Notes under the pieces: generated by a model | What the model was told of the DNA's origin: nothing | The model's database searches: none | Seen by the model: the letters and a program-made list of their open reading frames with translations, nothing else | Program-made: the position numbers and the translations under genes | NCBI GenBank assembly: GCA_017544185.1 | Contig: JAFYEQ010000012.1 | Span: 1-28,226 of the forward strand | Direction of reading: 5' to 3' | Source: Oscillospiraceae bacterium | Lineage (GTDB): Bacteria > Bacillota > Clostridia > Oscillospirales > Ruminococcaceae | Length of the DNA: 28,226 nucleotides | Shown here: positions 13,602-21,864 of the stretch, in pieces | Layout of the letters: each line of letters opens with the position of its first letter | Position numbering within the stretch: position 1 is the first letter of the stretch

Positions 13602-15707
13602 TTACTCTGTAACATAGAACGTACCGTATACATCGGTCATAACTTTTTCACCATTGCCCTCTGCTGTGTCATCTGCAGCCTTGATATAGTAGTAGGGCTG
13701 TACTCTTACGCCTTTGCCTGCGCCAACGAATACGGATACATCGTAGGAGCCTGCCAGTGCGTTCACATCGGTGCGTTCCAGAGGATCATAGGTATTGACT
13801 ACAGCGCCGCTTGCATCAACGGTAGTGACCTCAAAGCCCATCACAGTGATGATGTTGTCTTCACTGCCGGAGCCGCATACCATATGGAGCGTGAGCTTGT
13901 TCTTGGCATCATCTTCTTTTTCGAAGTTCACTTTTACTTCCGCATTAGACTTGTCAGTGGGAACAGTACCGGGCTTGGTGCTCGTGTGACCGCCGTAGGT
14001 AGCGGTATTGCCGCTTATCGTGGCGTTGCCGATCTTCTTCCATGCTCCGTTCTGCAGTCCGTAGAAATAGCACTTTGTGCCGTCCTTGGACCATGCGAAC
14101 TTGACCTTTGTGTACTCTTTAAGGCTCACGGGCGTAGCATCAGCAGGGACTAGGTAAGCATCGTCCGCACCCATATCGCCCTTCTTATGAGCGACCTTGT
14201 AATTGGAATCATCGGATGTAAAATAGTATGTGGGATCATGCTTGGACCATTTGCCACCTTGAGTTCCAAGATTACTGTCAAAACCGGAATTTGTCGTGAA
14301 CTGACCGCTGCCAGATCTCATGGAAACGCCTATCTTGGGTGATGACTGGAATGGTGCACCAAGAGAGATCTTCTGGTTGTTTGCAAGGTAGATATCTCCG
14401 CCTGTGTTCTCGCATATGTACGGGAAAGCCGTAGTGATGAACGTATCACCTTCGGTATATATCCCGCCTCCCTTTCCGGACGCTGTATTGTCAGAGATAA
14501 GCGCCTTATTACCACCGATAGCGACAGTGGCGCTGGAAGCAGTATATACGCCGCCGCCGTTAGCGGCATTATTGTCCTGAATGGTGACTGCTTCGGGAGA
14601 AGATGAAGCTATTTCAAGATCACCATTCCCGACATATATCCCACCGCCTGTGCAATTTGTACTAGTTGTATTCGGGTTGTTATGCGAGATATCACCGCTC
14701 TTTATGGTAATGCCTTTATTTGCGTAAACTCCACCACCATACTTCGATGCTTCATTATGGGTTATCGTTGCTCCGTCGATGGTGAAAGCCTCAGCCGCAG
14801 CTATGCCGCCGCCCATGCCGCCTTTATTATGGGATATAGTTACGTTATCCTTTAATGTGAAAGAGCTTTTTACTTTTGCAAAGATACCGCCGCCCTGATT
14901 ATCACCGGACACCTCGTTGTACCAAATATAAAGTGAAGCGTCATCATCTATATCTAGGGTAGATACACCTACATACATGCCAGCACCGTTGTTGGAAGAA
15001 GTGTTGCCTGCATGGGTATCACTTGACGGATCAGGATCCCCTATAGTACAAGAGCCCTTGATGGTGAGTTTACTTGTATCAGTGTAAGAAGAATAAGTAT
15101 CAGTACTAAAAAATATACCTCCACCTGATGTTATAGCCTCATTTGCAAATACTGTAACAGTGTCAAGCGTGAGATGACCGCCACTCATCCACAGACCGCC
15201 ACCGTTGACTTTCGTCTTATTATTGGTAAGACGCATTTTTTCAAGAGTGAGATCTGCCTTATTCTGGTTGATGATACCCCCACCGCTACTACTGTTAGCT
15301 CCGCCAGAAATGGTACCGTTTTTCAGAGTCAAGCTGCCCGATCCTGTGATAGTAATGATATTACTATTTGTAGTTATACTTTTTATATCGTCGACCGGAT
15401 CTCTGTACAGGCTAAATTTCTGAAAATCTATAGTTAGATCATTGGGGGAATTTATAGTGATAGGATCTGCATTGGTGAGCTTGATGCTTTTTGTCAGGGT
15501 CACGGTTCCGGACAGGCCAGTAGCATTTCTGTTGAAAAGATCCCTCAATTCCTCTTCCGTGCTGATGGATATAGGATCCCCCTCTGTCTCCCCTTCCGCC
15601 GATACCGTCATCCCGATAGGGACGATATACGACGCAGGGACAGCTGCCGCTGCTGCGAACGCTGCGAGGAACGTGATAGCCGCGACCTTCTTTATCGTCT
15701 TTCTCAT
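13602..15707 (-). CDS. Secreted right-handed beta-helix protein (polymorphic-outer-membrane-like repeats)
   Basis: A 701-aa exported protein. The signal peptide is residues 1-37 (MRKTIKK, then an Ala-rich core, cleavage near TVSAEG). Residues about 45-480 are irregular beta-helix coils marked by repeats such as SSGGGI, NGGGLW, SGGGIFF, NQGGGIFAK, MGGGIAAAEA, YGGGVYAN, NGGGVY and KGGGIYTEG, the GG[GA][IV] pattern of Chlamydia-type Pmp and pectate-lyase-like proteins. A C-terminal region of about 200 residues (EYTKVKFAWSKDGTKCYFYG onward) looks like a separate beta domain. There is no LPXTG, dockerin or transmembrane end, so how it is retained is unclear. AGGAG precedes the ATG. The base composition of the repeat region is visibly more AT-rich than its neighbours. 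Confidence 0.85.
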   Translation of the reverse strand: MRKTIKKVAAITFLAAFAAAAAVPASYIVPIGMTVSAEGETEGDPISISTEEELRDLFNRNATGLSGTVTLTKSIKLTNADPITINSPNDLTIDFQKFSLYRDPVDDIKSITTNSNIITITGSGSLTLKNGTISGGANSSSGGGIINQNKADLTLEKMRLTNNKTKVNGGGLWMSGGHLTLDTVTVFANEAITSGGGIFFSTDTYSSYTDTSKLTIKGSCTIGDPDPSSDTHAGNTSSNNGAGMYVGVSTLDIDDDASLYIWYNEVSGDNQGGGIFAKVKSSFTLKDNVTISHNKGGMGGGIAAAEAFTIDGATITHNEASKYGGGVYANKGITIKSGDISHNNPNTTSTNCTGGGIYVGNGDLEIASSSPEAVTIQDNNAANGGGVYTASSATVAIGGNKALISDNTASGKGGGIYTEGDTFITTAFPYICENTGGDIYLANNQKISLGAPFQSSPKIGVSMRSGSGQFTTNSGFDSNLGTQGGKWSKHDPTYYFTSDDSNYKVAHKKGDMGADDAYLVPADATPVSLKEYTKVKFAWSKDGTKCYFYGLQNGAWKKIGNATISGNTATYGGHTSTKPGTVPTDKSNAEVKVNFEKEDDAKNKLTLHMVCGSGSEDNIITVMGFEVTTVDASGAVVNTYDPLERTDVNALAGSYDVSVFVGAGKGVRVQPYYYIKAADDTAEGNGEKVMTDVYGTFYVTE

Positions 15708-15789
15708 ATTATCTCCTCTTTCGTCAGAACGGCTATTTGGTCTCATGCAAATGAGAGTTTGTAACCATTCTGTAATATCGTACTCCTTA

Positions 15790-15818
15790 ATCATACCACA
15801 TCGGCATGTTATTGTCAA
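15790..15818 (-). promoter_or_regulatory. Promoter of the beta-helix operon
   Basis: On the minus strand TTGACA (15813-15818), 17 bases, TATGAT (15790-15795). Divergent from the argS promoter 15 bases away. Confidence 0.8.
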
Positions 15819-15832
15819 TATGTAAATTGCAC

Positions 15833-15861
15833 TTGATTTATAAGTAAATTTATGCTATAAT
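15833..15861 (+). promoter_or_regulatory. Promoter of argS
   Basis: TTGATT (15833-15838), 17 bases, TATAAT (15856-15861). The leader is about 100 bases. Confidence 0.75.
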
Positions 15862-15964
15862 GACAAATAGACCATACGAGGCTCGTCTTATATACAGATC
15901 TGGCAGGATATATGCCCGTCTGTTCGACATAATGAACAAAAGCGGATACGAAAGGAAAATATGT

Positions 15965-17707
15965 ATGATCATAGATGTGCTTACCGAAAAAGTGGCCGCT
16001 GCCTTTGCCGGGGCGGGGTATGAGGTGACGGCGTCGGTGTCCCTGTCCGACAGGCCCGACCTGTGCCAGTTCCAGTCCAACAACGCCTTTGCCGCTGCAA
16101 AGGCTTATCACAAGGCGCCCTTCATCGTAGCGGATGAGGTGGCAGCCATACTCTCCAAGGATCCCATGTTCGCCGAGGTACAGGGCGTGAAGCCGGGCTT
16201 CGTGAACATCACCCTTACCGATGAGGCCATAGCCGCCTTCGCCGATGAGCTGTCCGCAGATCCCGCAAAGGGAGTGCCTGCAGACGGAGGAGAGACCATA
16301 GTCATGGACTACGGCGGGCCTAACGTGGCAAAGCCGCTCCACATCGGCCATCTGCGCTCTGCGATCATCGGCCAGTCCCTGAAGCTGATCGCCCGCAGGA
16401 TGGGCAATAAGGTGTATAGTGATATACATCTGGGCGACTGGGGGCTCCAGATAGGTCTGGTCATAGCGGAGCTGTCCGAGCGTATGCCGCAGTATACCTG
16501 CTTCGGCGAGTATCACGAGGGGGACGAGCTCCCCGCGCTCACCGCGGATATGCTCAATGAGGTGTACCCCGCTGCCAGCGCACGCAGCAAGACCGACGAG
16601 GCCTTCGCTGCAAAAGCTCATGCCGCTACCGCCGACCTGCAGGACCGCCGTCCCGGGTATATCGCGCTGTGGAAGGAGATCATGCGGGTATCCTGCGCGG
16701 ATCTTCGTGCCAACTATGATGCGCTGGGCGTGGACTTCGACTACTGGTACGGCGAGAGCGACGCCGATGCTTATATACCCGAGCTGATGGATATACTTGA
16801 GAGCAAGGGGCTGGCATACGAGAGCGAGGGAGCCATCGTGGTAGACGTGGCGGAGGAGTCGGACAAGGCGCCTATACCTCCCGTGATCGTCCGTAAGTCC
16901 GACGGTTCGTCGATATACGCCACAACGGATCTTGCTGCGCTGATACAGCGTATGCGCGACTTCTCCCCCGACAAGGTATGGTACGTCGTGGACAACCGTC
17001 AGGAGCAGCACTTCACTCAGGTGTTCCGCTGCGCACGGAAGGCGGGGATAGTACCCGAGAGCACCGCTACGGAGTTCTTAGGTTTCGGCACAATGAACGG
17101 TACCGACGGCAAGCCCTATAAGACCAGAGAGGGCGGAGTGATGCGCCTGTCCGATATGATCTCTCAGGTGGTCACCGCCGCAAGGGAGCGCATGGACGAG
17201 CAGGGACGCGCTGCCGAGGCCGACCGCGATGAGACGGCACGGCGCATAGGCATGGCTGCCATAAAGTTCGGCGACCTGATCAACCACCGCGCAAAGGACT
17301 ATATATTCGATATCGACAAGTTCCTCTCCGCTGAGGGTAAGACGGGCGTGTATATACTCTACACCGTGTCCCGTATAAACTCCATCCTCAGACGCGCAGC
17401 CGAGAACGGTGCTTCCGCGTCCGGGAAGCTGACCGTCACCTCCGACAGCGAACGCGCACTGATGCTCGCCCTGATCACTTCGGGCAGGGCGTGGGAGCTG
17501 GCGTTCTCCGAGAGGGCGCCGTCCTATATATGTGAGGACGTATACCAGCTGGCTGCTGCGTTCTCACGGTTCTACCATGACGTGCGCATCCTCGACGAGG
17601 AGGATCCCGCCGTCCGTGCATCGAGGCTCGCTCTGTGCAGCCTGACCCGTGATATCATCACCGATCATCTTGATGCGCTGGGCATAAAGACGGTAGAGAT
17701 GATGTGA
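15965..17707 (+). CDS. argS: Arginyl-tRNA synthetase
   Basis: A 580-aa class I synthetase that charges tRNA-Arg. In order: the N-terminal Add-1 domain (to about 100), the active-site HIGH motif in VAKPLHIGHLRSAIIG (residues 126-129), the Rossmann/insert region, a degenerate KMSKS-like segment in KTREGGVMRLSDMI, and the C-terminal DALR anticodon-binding domain ending in ASRLALCSLTRDIITDHLDALGI. The start is the ATG at 15965 behind AAAGGA. An upstream in-frame ATG at 15860 overlaps the -10 box and is rejected. The length is slightly above the usual 550-560. Confidence 0.95.
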   Translation: MIIDVLTEKVAAAFAGAGYEVTASVSLSDRPDLCQFQSNNAFAAAKAYHKAPFIVADEVAAILSKDPMFAEVQGVKPGFVNITLTDEAIAAFADELSADPAKGVPADGGETIVMDYGGPNVAKPLHIGHLRSAIIGQSLKLIARRMGNKVYSDIHLGDWGLQIGLVIAELSERMPQYTCFGEYHEGDELPALTADMLNEVYPAASARSKTDEAFAAKAHAATADLQDRRPGYIALWKEIMRVSCADLRANYDALGVDFDYWYGESDADAYIPELMDILESKGLAYESEGAIVVDVAEESDKAPIPPVIVRKSDGSSIYATTDLAALIQRMRDFSPDKVWYVVDNRQEQHFTQVFRCARKAGIVPESTATEFLGFGTMNGTDGKPYKTREGGVMRLSDMISQVVTAARERMDEQGRAAEADRDETARRIGMAAIKFGDLINHRAKDYIFDIDKFLSAEGKTGVYILYTVSRINSILRRAAENGASASGKLTVTSDSERALMLALITSGRAWELAFSERAPSYICEDVYQLAAAFSRFYHDVRILDEEDPAVRASRLALCSLTRDIITDHLDALGIKTVEMM

Positions 17708-17733
17708 TGCAGGTCCTTAAGTGATAGGATATG

Positions 17734-17762
17734 AAAAAGGTGTGGCAAAGCCACACCTTTTT
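17734..17762. terminator. Bidirectional intrinsic terminator between argS and the Nif3-like gene
   Basis: Thirteen-base perfect arms (AAAAAGGTGTGGC at 17734-17746 and its complement at 17750-17762) around AAA. A-tract and T-tract on either side allow use in both directions. Confidence 0.9.
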
Positions 17763-17791
17763 CGCTGTCAAGAACGATATCACATAAGATC

Positions 17792-17904
17792 AGGGTGTCA
17801 TATATGCCGAATTTGCATAAAATTGGGGTATCACCCGGGCCGGATTTACATAAAATTGGGGTATCCCCAACGCCGTTTTTGCATATTTTTGGGGTATCAC
17901 TCAT
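17792..17904. repeat. 33-bp tandem repeat, about 3.4 copies
   Basis: The units are 17792-17824, 17825-17857 and 17858-17890, plus a partial copy from 17891 that overlaps the last codons of the Nif3-like gene. The shared core on the plus strand is TTGCATAAAATTGGGGTATC. Because 33 is a multiple of three, the minus strand reads an open repeated peptide (DTPILCK), which is probably incidental. Confidence 0.85.
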
Positions 17905-18661
17905 ACATCGCGGGATCTGCCGATGACTCTGCTATGCGCACTCTGATATGCGGGGACAGTATGTCCCGCATGAGCTCCGTGAAGATGATCTCCGTGTGGT
18001 AGTGACCGCAGTCGAATATGCTCAGCCCCATATTCTCCGCTTCGATAAAGCAGCTGTGCTTGAAGTCGCCGGACAGGAGCGCGTCTGCACGAGCCGCCGC
18101 CTCGCCGATCTCACTGCCTCCCGAGCCCGAGCATATGGCTATGCGGCCTATGCGTCCGCCGCCGTCGGTGTAGCGCACCACCGTGCAGCCCAGCGCTGCC
18201 TTGGCACGCTTCGCTATATCAGATGCGGGGAGCGGTGAGGCAAGGTCGTATATCATGCCGAGACTGCGGCCGTCGCCCATGTCCTCCAGCGGCTCACCGC
18301 CCGTGAGTCCCAGAGGAGCTGCCAGACGGTCATATAGCCCCTTGTTCATGCCCTTCGGAGCCATGTCGAAGGGGGTATGAGTGCATATGGCGGATATGTC
18401 ATATCGCAGCAGCAGCCCTACGGGGCTGTCGGCGTATACCGCCTTGAGAGGCGTGAATATCACGGGATGATGGCTTATGATCAGCGGTATCCCCAGCCTG
18501 TGGGCTTCCTCGATGACAGGTACCGAGATGTCCAGCGCTAAGAGCACCTCGTCCACATTCTGACAGGGGTCTCCCGCCAGTATACCGCAGTTGTCCCAGT
18601 TCATGGCGGACGCAAAGGGCACGTCGCAGTCTATGATATCATATATCTCCTGTACTGTCAT
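17897..18661 (-). CDS. Nif3-like dinuclear metal centre protein
   Basis: A 254-aa protein of the Nif3/YqfO family, with a two-metal site built from conserved His, Asp and Glu residues: LIISHHPVIFTPLK, AICTHTPFDMA and FDCGHYHTE. Database names such as GTP cyclohydrolase 1 type 2 are based on one homologue; the real role is unsettled. The short form without the central PII-like insertion is seen here. It follows trmK with a 23-base overlap, and AAGGAAGGA inside trmK precedes the ATG. The trmK-Nif3 pairing is typical of Firmicutes. The last codons merge into a 33-bp tandem repeat. Confidence 0.92.
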   Translation of the reverse strand: MTVQEIYDIIDCDVPFASAMNWDNCGILAGDPCQNVDEVLLALDISVPVIEEAHRLGIPLIISHHPVIFTPLKAVYADSPVGLLLRYDISAICTHTPFDMAPKGMNKGLYDRLAAPLGLTGGEPLEDMGDGRSLGMIYDLASPLPASDIAKRAKAALGCTVVRYTDGGGRIGRIAICSGSGGSEIGEAAARADALLSGDFKHSCFIEAENMGLSIFDCGHYHTEIIFTELMRDILSPHIRVRIAESSADPAMYE

Positions 18662-19319
18662 GGCCGATCCTTCCTTCTATCATCGTTATCAGGGCACGCA
18701 GAGCAGCTGCCTCCTCCGGGGAGGAGATGCTCCTGCCCTCTGCTGCTGCGGTAAGGCGACGGAGCACGCCGTCTATATACTTCCTGTCCGTTTCATCCTC
18801 ATAGGAGAGCTTGCCTATGTATACGTCTGCGTCGTCGTAGGGCTCGCCGCCTGTATATCTCCAGCGCATGACCGAGTATATATGCTTACCGGATATCACG
18901 GCGCGTTCCCGCTCCAGAGCGTACCCGTGGGACCACATCTCACGGCGCAGCACCTCTGCCTTCGTCATGGGCTGACATATGACCGCCGTTTCCCGACAGC
19001 GCTCATCCTCCAGAACTATACGTGATATGAGCTCACCGCCCATACCTGCGAGTATGATGTCTGTCACCCCGTCCAGAGGCACGTCCCGCAGCCCGTCGGA
19101 CAGTATCAGCTGCACCCTGTCGGAGGTGCCCTCCGCGGTCACGGTGCGTCTTGCAGCTGCAAGAGGAGCGGCGTTGATATCCGCGGCTATGGCACGGGAG
19201 CATATCCCGTTCCTTACCAGATAGGACGGCAGATAGCCGTGGTCGGTGCCTATATCTGCGGCAAAGCCGCCTGTCACCATATCGGCACAGGCGGCCAGCC
19301 TTCTATCGAGAGCGGTCAT
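18639..19319 (-). CDS. trmK: tRNA (adenine-22-N1)-methyltransferase TrmK
   Basis: A 226-aa class I SAM-dependent methyltransferase that makes m1A22 in tRNA, a modification characteristic of Gram-positive bacteria. The SAM-binding motif is FAADIGTDHGYLPSYL (residues 19-34), followed by AIAADINAAPL and the DIILAGMGGELI motif of the family. The C-terminal helices (about 165-226) correspond to the coiled-coil tail of B. subtilis TrmK. The ATG overlaps the stop of the DUF1858 gene by four bases (ATGA), so translation is coupled. Confidence 0.93.
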   Translation of the reverse strand: MTALDRRLAACADMVTGGFAADIGTDHGYLPSYLVRNGICSRAIAADINAAPLAAARRTVTAEGTSDRVQLILSDGLRDVPLDGVTDIILAGMGGELISRIVLEDERCRETAVICQPMTKAEVLRREMWSHGYALERERAVISGKHIYSVMRWRYTGGEPYDDADVYIGKLSYEDETDRKYIDGVLRRLTAAAEGRSISSPEEAAALRALITMIEGRIGHDSTGDI

Positions 19320-19543
19320 CCCTCAGTGGTCTCGGGGGAGCTGCCCTTAGATGCGAAGTACTCATTGAGCGCGTCGATCAGGTCATCGGGCTCTACCCCG
19401 TGTACCATGCAGGCCTCCTCCACTGTCTCGCCCATGGAGGCGAAGCAGCCTATGCAGTGCATCCCCATGTCGAGGAAGAAGGGTGCTACGTCCATATCCT
19501 CCATGAGTATGTCATTGATCACAGTGTCCTTTGTGACTGTCAA
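19316..19543 (-). CDS. DUF1858-domain protein (redox disulfide-like)
   Basis: A protein of about 75 aa from the DUF1858 family, named for association with hybrid-cluster proteins and a putative redox dithiol. The signature is FFLDMGMHCIGCFASMGETVEEACMVHG, with the CxxC pair in HCIGC. The first in-frame ATG (19552) touches GAAAGG directly, whereas TTG at 19543 sits eight to nine bases after it and yields MTVTKDTVIND, the family's normal start; I prefer TTG, with ATG as the alternative. It lies between trkA and trmK in the same direction and overlaps trmK by four bases. A role in metal or sulfur chemistry is only suggested by the family. Confidence 0.8.
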   Translation of the reverse strand: MTVTKDTVINDILMEDMDVAPFFLDMGMHCIGCFASMGETVEEACMVHGVEPDDLIDALNEYFASKGSSPETTEG

Positions 19544-19608
19544 AGCTATCATCCTTTCAGTATCTCTCTATCGTCGGCGGGCAATATGATATAGCCCGAG
19601 TATATGCA

Positions 19609-20976
19609 TCATTCGAGTATATCTGTGATATCGGTCAGGCGCTTCATCTTGGTCACGATGACCACGGAGTCGCCCACCTGCAGTGTATCCGGGCCGTGGG
19701 GTATTATGACCTTCTTACCGCGGAGAACTGCGGCAATAAGGGTCTCGCGGCGTATCTTCAGTGCCTGTATGGGGGTATCGGTCAGCTCGGATGCCTTGGT
19801 TATCTCGAACTCGGCCGCCTCCACCTGACCTCTGCTAACGCTGTACAGCGTCTTCATGCTGCTGCCCATAGCGCTTCGCATAGCGCGGACGTATCGCACT
19901 ATGACGTCGGCGGTGATGTTCTTAGGGTATATTATCGTGTCAAGATCCAGCTTCTTGACTATGTCGTCGAAGTCGGAACGGTTTATCTTTGCGATGGTCT
20001 TGACCTTGCCCTGTGAAGCAGCGAACAGCGACAGTACCATATTCTCCTCGTCCATATTCGTCAGGGCGACGAAGCCGTCCATCTCGCCTACGTGGTACTG
20101 CATCAGGAGATCCTTGGAGGTGGCATCGGCGTTGACCACCGTGATGTCAGGCTCTATGGCGCACAGCTCCTCCGAGCGAGCCTGATCCTTCTCTATGAGA
20201 GTGACGTTCACGCCGTCGCGTACAAGCTCACGGCACAGGTATCTGGCGATGCTGCCGCCGCCTGCCACGATCACGTCCTTGGCGGAGTTCGTGCGGTAGT
20301 TTATCTTCTTGAAGAAGGTATGTGCGTTCTGCGTGGAGGCGATGATACCAAGCACGTCGCCGCTCTTTATCTCAAAGTTACCGTTGGGTATGAGAGCAGC
20401 GGTCTCGCCGTCTATGGTGCGCTCTACGAGGCATATCAGCACGTCCACCTTCAGCTTGCCCACCACGTCCATGACCTTCATGTTCTCAAGGATGCTGTTC
20501 TCGGGGAGCTTGAATTTCAGCAGCTCCACGCGCCCTTCGGCGAAGGTATCTATCTTTATGGCGGAGGGGAAGCGGAGTATACGCGCGATCTCATGGGCAG
20601 CCGTGGACTCGGGGTTGATGATCATCTCCAGATCCAGGCCCTCCCGCAGGAAGGAAGCCTCCGCACTGTATTCAGGGTCACGCACTCGTGCGATGGCGCG
20701 GCAGCCGCTCTTCTGTGCTATGATGCAGCAGAGTATGTTCAGCTCGTCCGAACCCGTCACTGCGATGAACAGGTCCGCTTCCTTTATATTGGCTTCAGCC
20801 TGTACCGAATGGACAGCACCGTTGCCCACGATCCCCATGATATGATCGCTGTTGTCGGTGATGGCATCGACCTTCTTTGGGTCCAGGTCGATGGCGTATA
20901 TCTCATTGCCGTCCTGTGCGAGCTGATGCGCAAGGGTCTCGCCTACTTTGCCGAGCCCAACTATGACTATATCCAT
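19609..20976 (-). CDS. trkA: Trk potassium uptake regulatory subunit TrkA
   Basis: A 455-aa peripheral membrane protein that gates a TrkH/KtrB-type K+ channel in response to NAD(H) or nucleotides. It is full length, with two tandem units, each an RCK-N Rossmann domain plus RCK-C. The first dinucleotide motif is IVIVGLGKVGETLA (residues 3-16) with acidic DLD after strand 2. The second is VIVAGGGSIARYLC (about 238-251) followed by LIEKD. RCK-C segments end near ILRFPSAIKID and TDTPIQALKIRRETLIAAV. AAGGAGGG precedes the ATG by four bases. No TrkH partner is in the window. The downstream DUF1858, trmK and Nif3-like genes may be read from the same promoter. Confidence 0.95.
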   Translation of the reverse strand: MDIVIVGLGKVGETLAHQLAQDGNEIYAIDLDPKKVDAITDNSDHIMGIVGNGAVHSVQAEANIKEADLFIAVTGSDELNILCCIIAQKSGCRAIARVRDPEYSAEASFLREGLDLEMIINPESTAAHEIARILRFPSAIKIDTFAEGRVELLKFKLPENSILENMKVMDVVGKLKVDVLICLVERTIDGETAALIPNGNFEIKSGDVLGIIASTQNAHTFFKKINYRTNSAKDVIVAGGGSIARYLCRELVRDGVNVTLIEKDQARSEELCAIEPDITVVNADATSKDLLMQYHVGEMDGFVALTNMDEENMVLSLFAASQGKVKTIAKINRSDFDDIVKKLDLDTIIYPKNITADVIVRYVRAMRSAMGSSMKTLYSVSRGQVEAAEFEITKASELTDTPIQALKIRRETLIAAVLRGKKVIIPHGPDTLQVGDSVVIVTKMKRLTDITDILE

Positions 20977-21000
20977 AACGCCCTCCTTATGGTGAATTAT

Positions 21001-21029
21001 ATTGTATCACACTTTTCACCGTTTTTCAA
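21001..21029 (-). promoter_or_regulatory. Promoter of trkA and probably of the downstream operon
   Basis: On the minus strand TTGAAA (21024-21029), 17 bases, TACAAT (21001-21006). Divergent from the sigma-factor promoter at 21037. Confidence 0.75.
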
Positions 21030-21036
21030 GCCCTTA

Positions 21037-21065
21037 TTGACTTTTTTGGCGAAATATAGTAAAAT
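21037..21065 (+). promoter_or_regulatory. Promoter of the ECF sigma / beta-propeller operon
   Basis: TTGACT (21037-21042), 17 bases, TAAAAT (21060-21065). This is a housekeeping-type promoter; a separate ECF-type autoregulatory promoter was not recognised. Confidence 0.7.
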
Positions 21066-21071
21066 AGGAAA

Positions 21072-21301
21072 AGGTGTAGGGAGCGGGAGCTGATGTTCCC
21101 CCGTTGCCTTGCGTTTATATCATTGTCATAATGCACAAATACATAAAGCCTTATTTGTGCATGTATACGAAATTTTAGTTCCATGCAACGATCTGGGCCA
21201 CAAAACGCACTACTTATATGAGAGGCGTAGAGCGCGGTGATGACCCGGGATGTCCTTATGACGTCCAGCCTGCTGCAGGGCTTGCGAGGTGATCTGCTGT
21301 T
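21072..21301 (+). promoter_or_regulatory. Long leader of the sigma-factor mRNA with hairpin and two tiny ORFs
   Basis: About 230 bases without a normal gene. It contains a 10-bp hairpin (ATGCACAAAT at 21131-21140 with 21153-21162). It also has two overlapping short reading frames, 21093-21131 (12 codons, after GGGAGCGGGAGCTG) and 21131-21178 (15 codons), joined by TAATG. The hairpin lies inside the second. Regulation by leader translation is possible but unproven. Confidence 0.35.
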
Positions 21302-21823
21302 ATGAGCTTGGAAGCGGCCGAACTGGTGCAAAGAGCACAGGACGGCGACACACAAGCATTTGCCGAACTTTATTCCCTTGTGTACAAGGATCTCTACCGT
21401 ACTGCCCTACTCAGTCTCGGTCATGAGCAGGATGCGTCAGACGTGGTCAGCGACACTGTCCTCGACGCATACAAAAGCATAAAGAAGCTCAGAGACCCGT
21501 CATCCTTCAAAGCATGGATCATGACCATCCTTACTGTAAAGATAAAAAACAAACAGAAGGAGTACATGGACCAGCGATCCCGAGAGGAAGATATAGATGA
21601 CCTCAGGGAAGAGCCGCCGGATACAAAAAGAGATCATTTCGGCAGCGTAGAGCTCACGGAAGCGATGGCAAAGCTCTCCGAAGAGGAGCGCACGGTGATG
21701 ACCCTGAACATAGTTTCGGGCTACACATCGGAAGAGATAGAGACGATCACGGGTATATCTGCAAATACCGTACGATCGAAGATCAAAAGAGCAAAAGAAA
21801 AGCTAAAAAGATTCCTGGAGTGA
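21302..21823 (+). CDS. ECF-type RNA polymerase sigma factor
   Basis: A 173-aa sigma-70 family protein of group 4. Region 2 is at about residues 10-80 (QDGDTQAFAELYSLVYKDLYRTAL, EQDASDVVSDTVLDAYKSIKKLRDPSSFKAWI). An acidic linker follows, then region 4 at about 115-170 (LSEEERTVMTLNIVSGYTSEEIETITGISANTVRSKIKRAKEKLK), with the helix-turn-helix that reads the -35 element. The gene downstream encodes a one-pass membrane protein with a large extracytoplasmic propeller, the expected anti-sigma partner; 41 bases separate them. The ribosome site is weak (GAGGTGATC). The regulon is unknown. Confidence 0.92.
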   Translation: MSLEAAELVQRAQDGDTQAFAELYSLVYKDLYRTALLSLGHEQDASDVVSDTVLDAYKSIKKLRDPSSFKAWIMTILTVKIKNKQKEYMDQRSREEDIDDLREEPPDTKRDHFGSVELTEAMAKLSEEERTVMTLNIVSGYTSEEIETITGISANTVRSKIKRAKEKLKRFLE

Positions 21824-21864
21824 CTTTGATGTCGCTCATATCACCGAGAAAGGAGGTCTGTTAG

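Noticed and set aside
15815..17011. A 398-codon open frame antisense to argS
   Set aside because: The sense strand encodes a complete synthetase with HIGH motif; the antisense frame crosses both promoters.
17665..17904. A 79-codon minus-strand frame made of DTPILCK repeats
   Set aside because: It exists because the repeat length is a multiple of three, runs through the argS terminator into argS, and has no ribosome site of its own.
17792..17904. CRISPR or iteron-type replication origin
   Set aside because: There are no spacers, and no replication initiator gene, AT-rich unwinding region or dnaA-type boxes are nearby.
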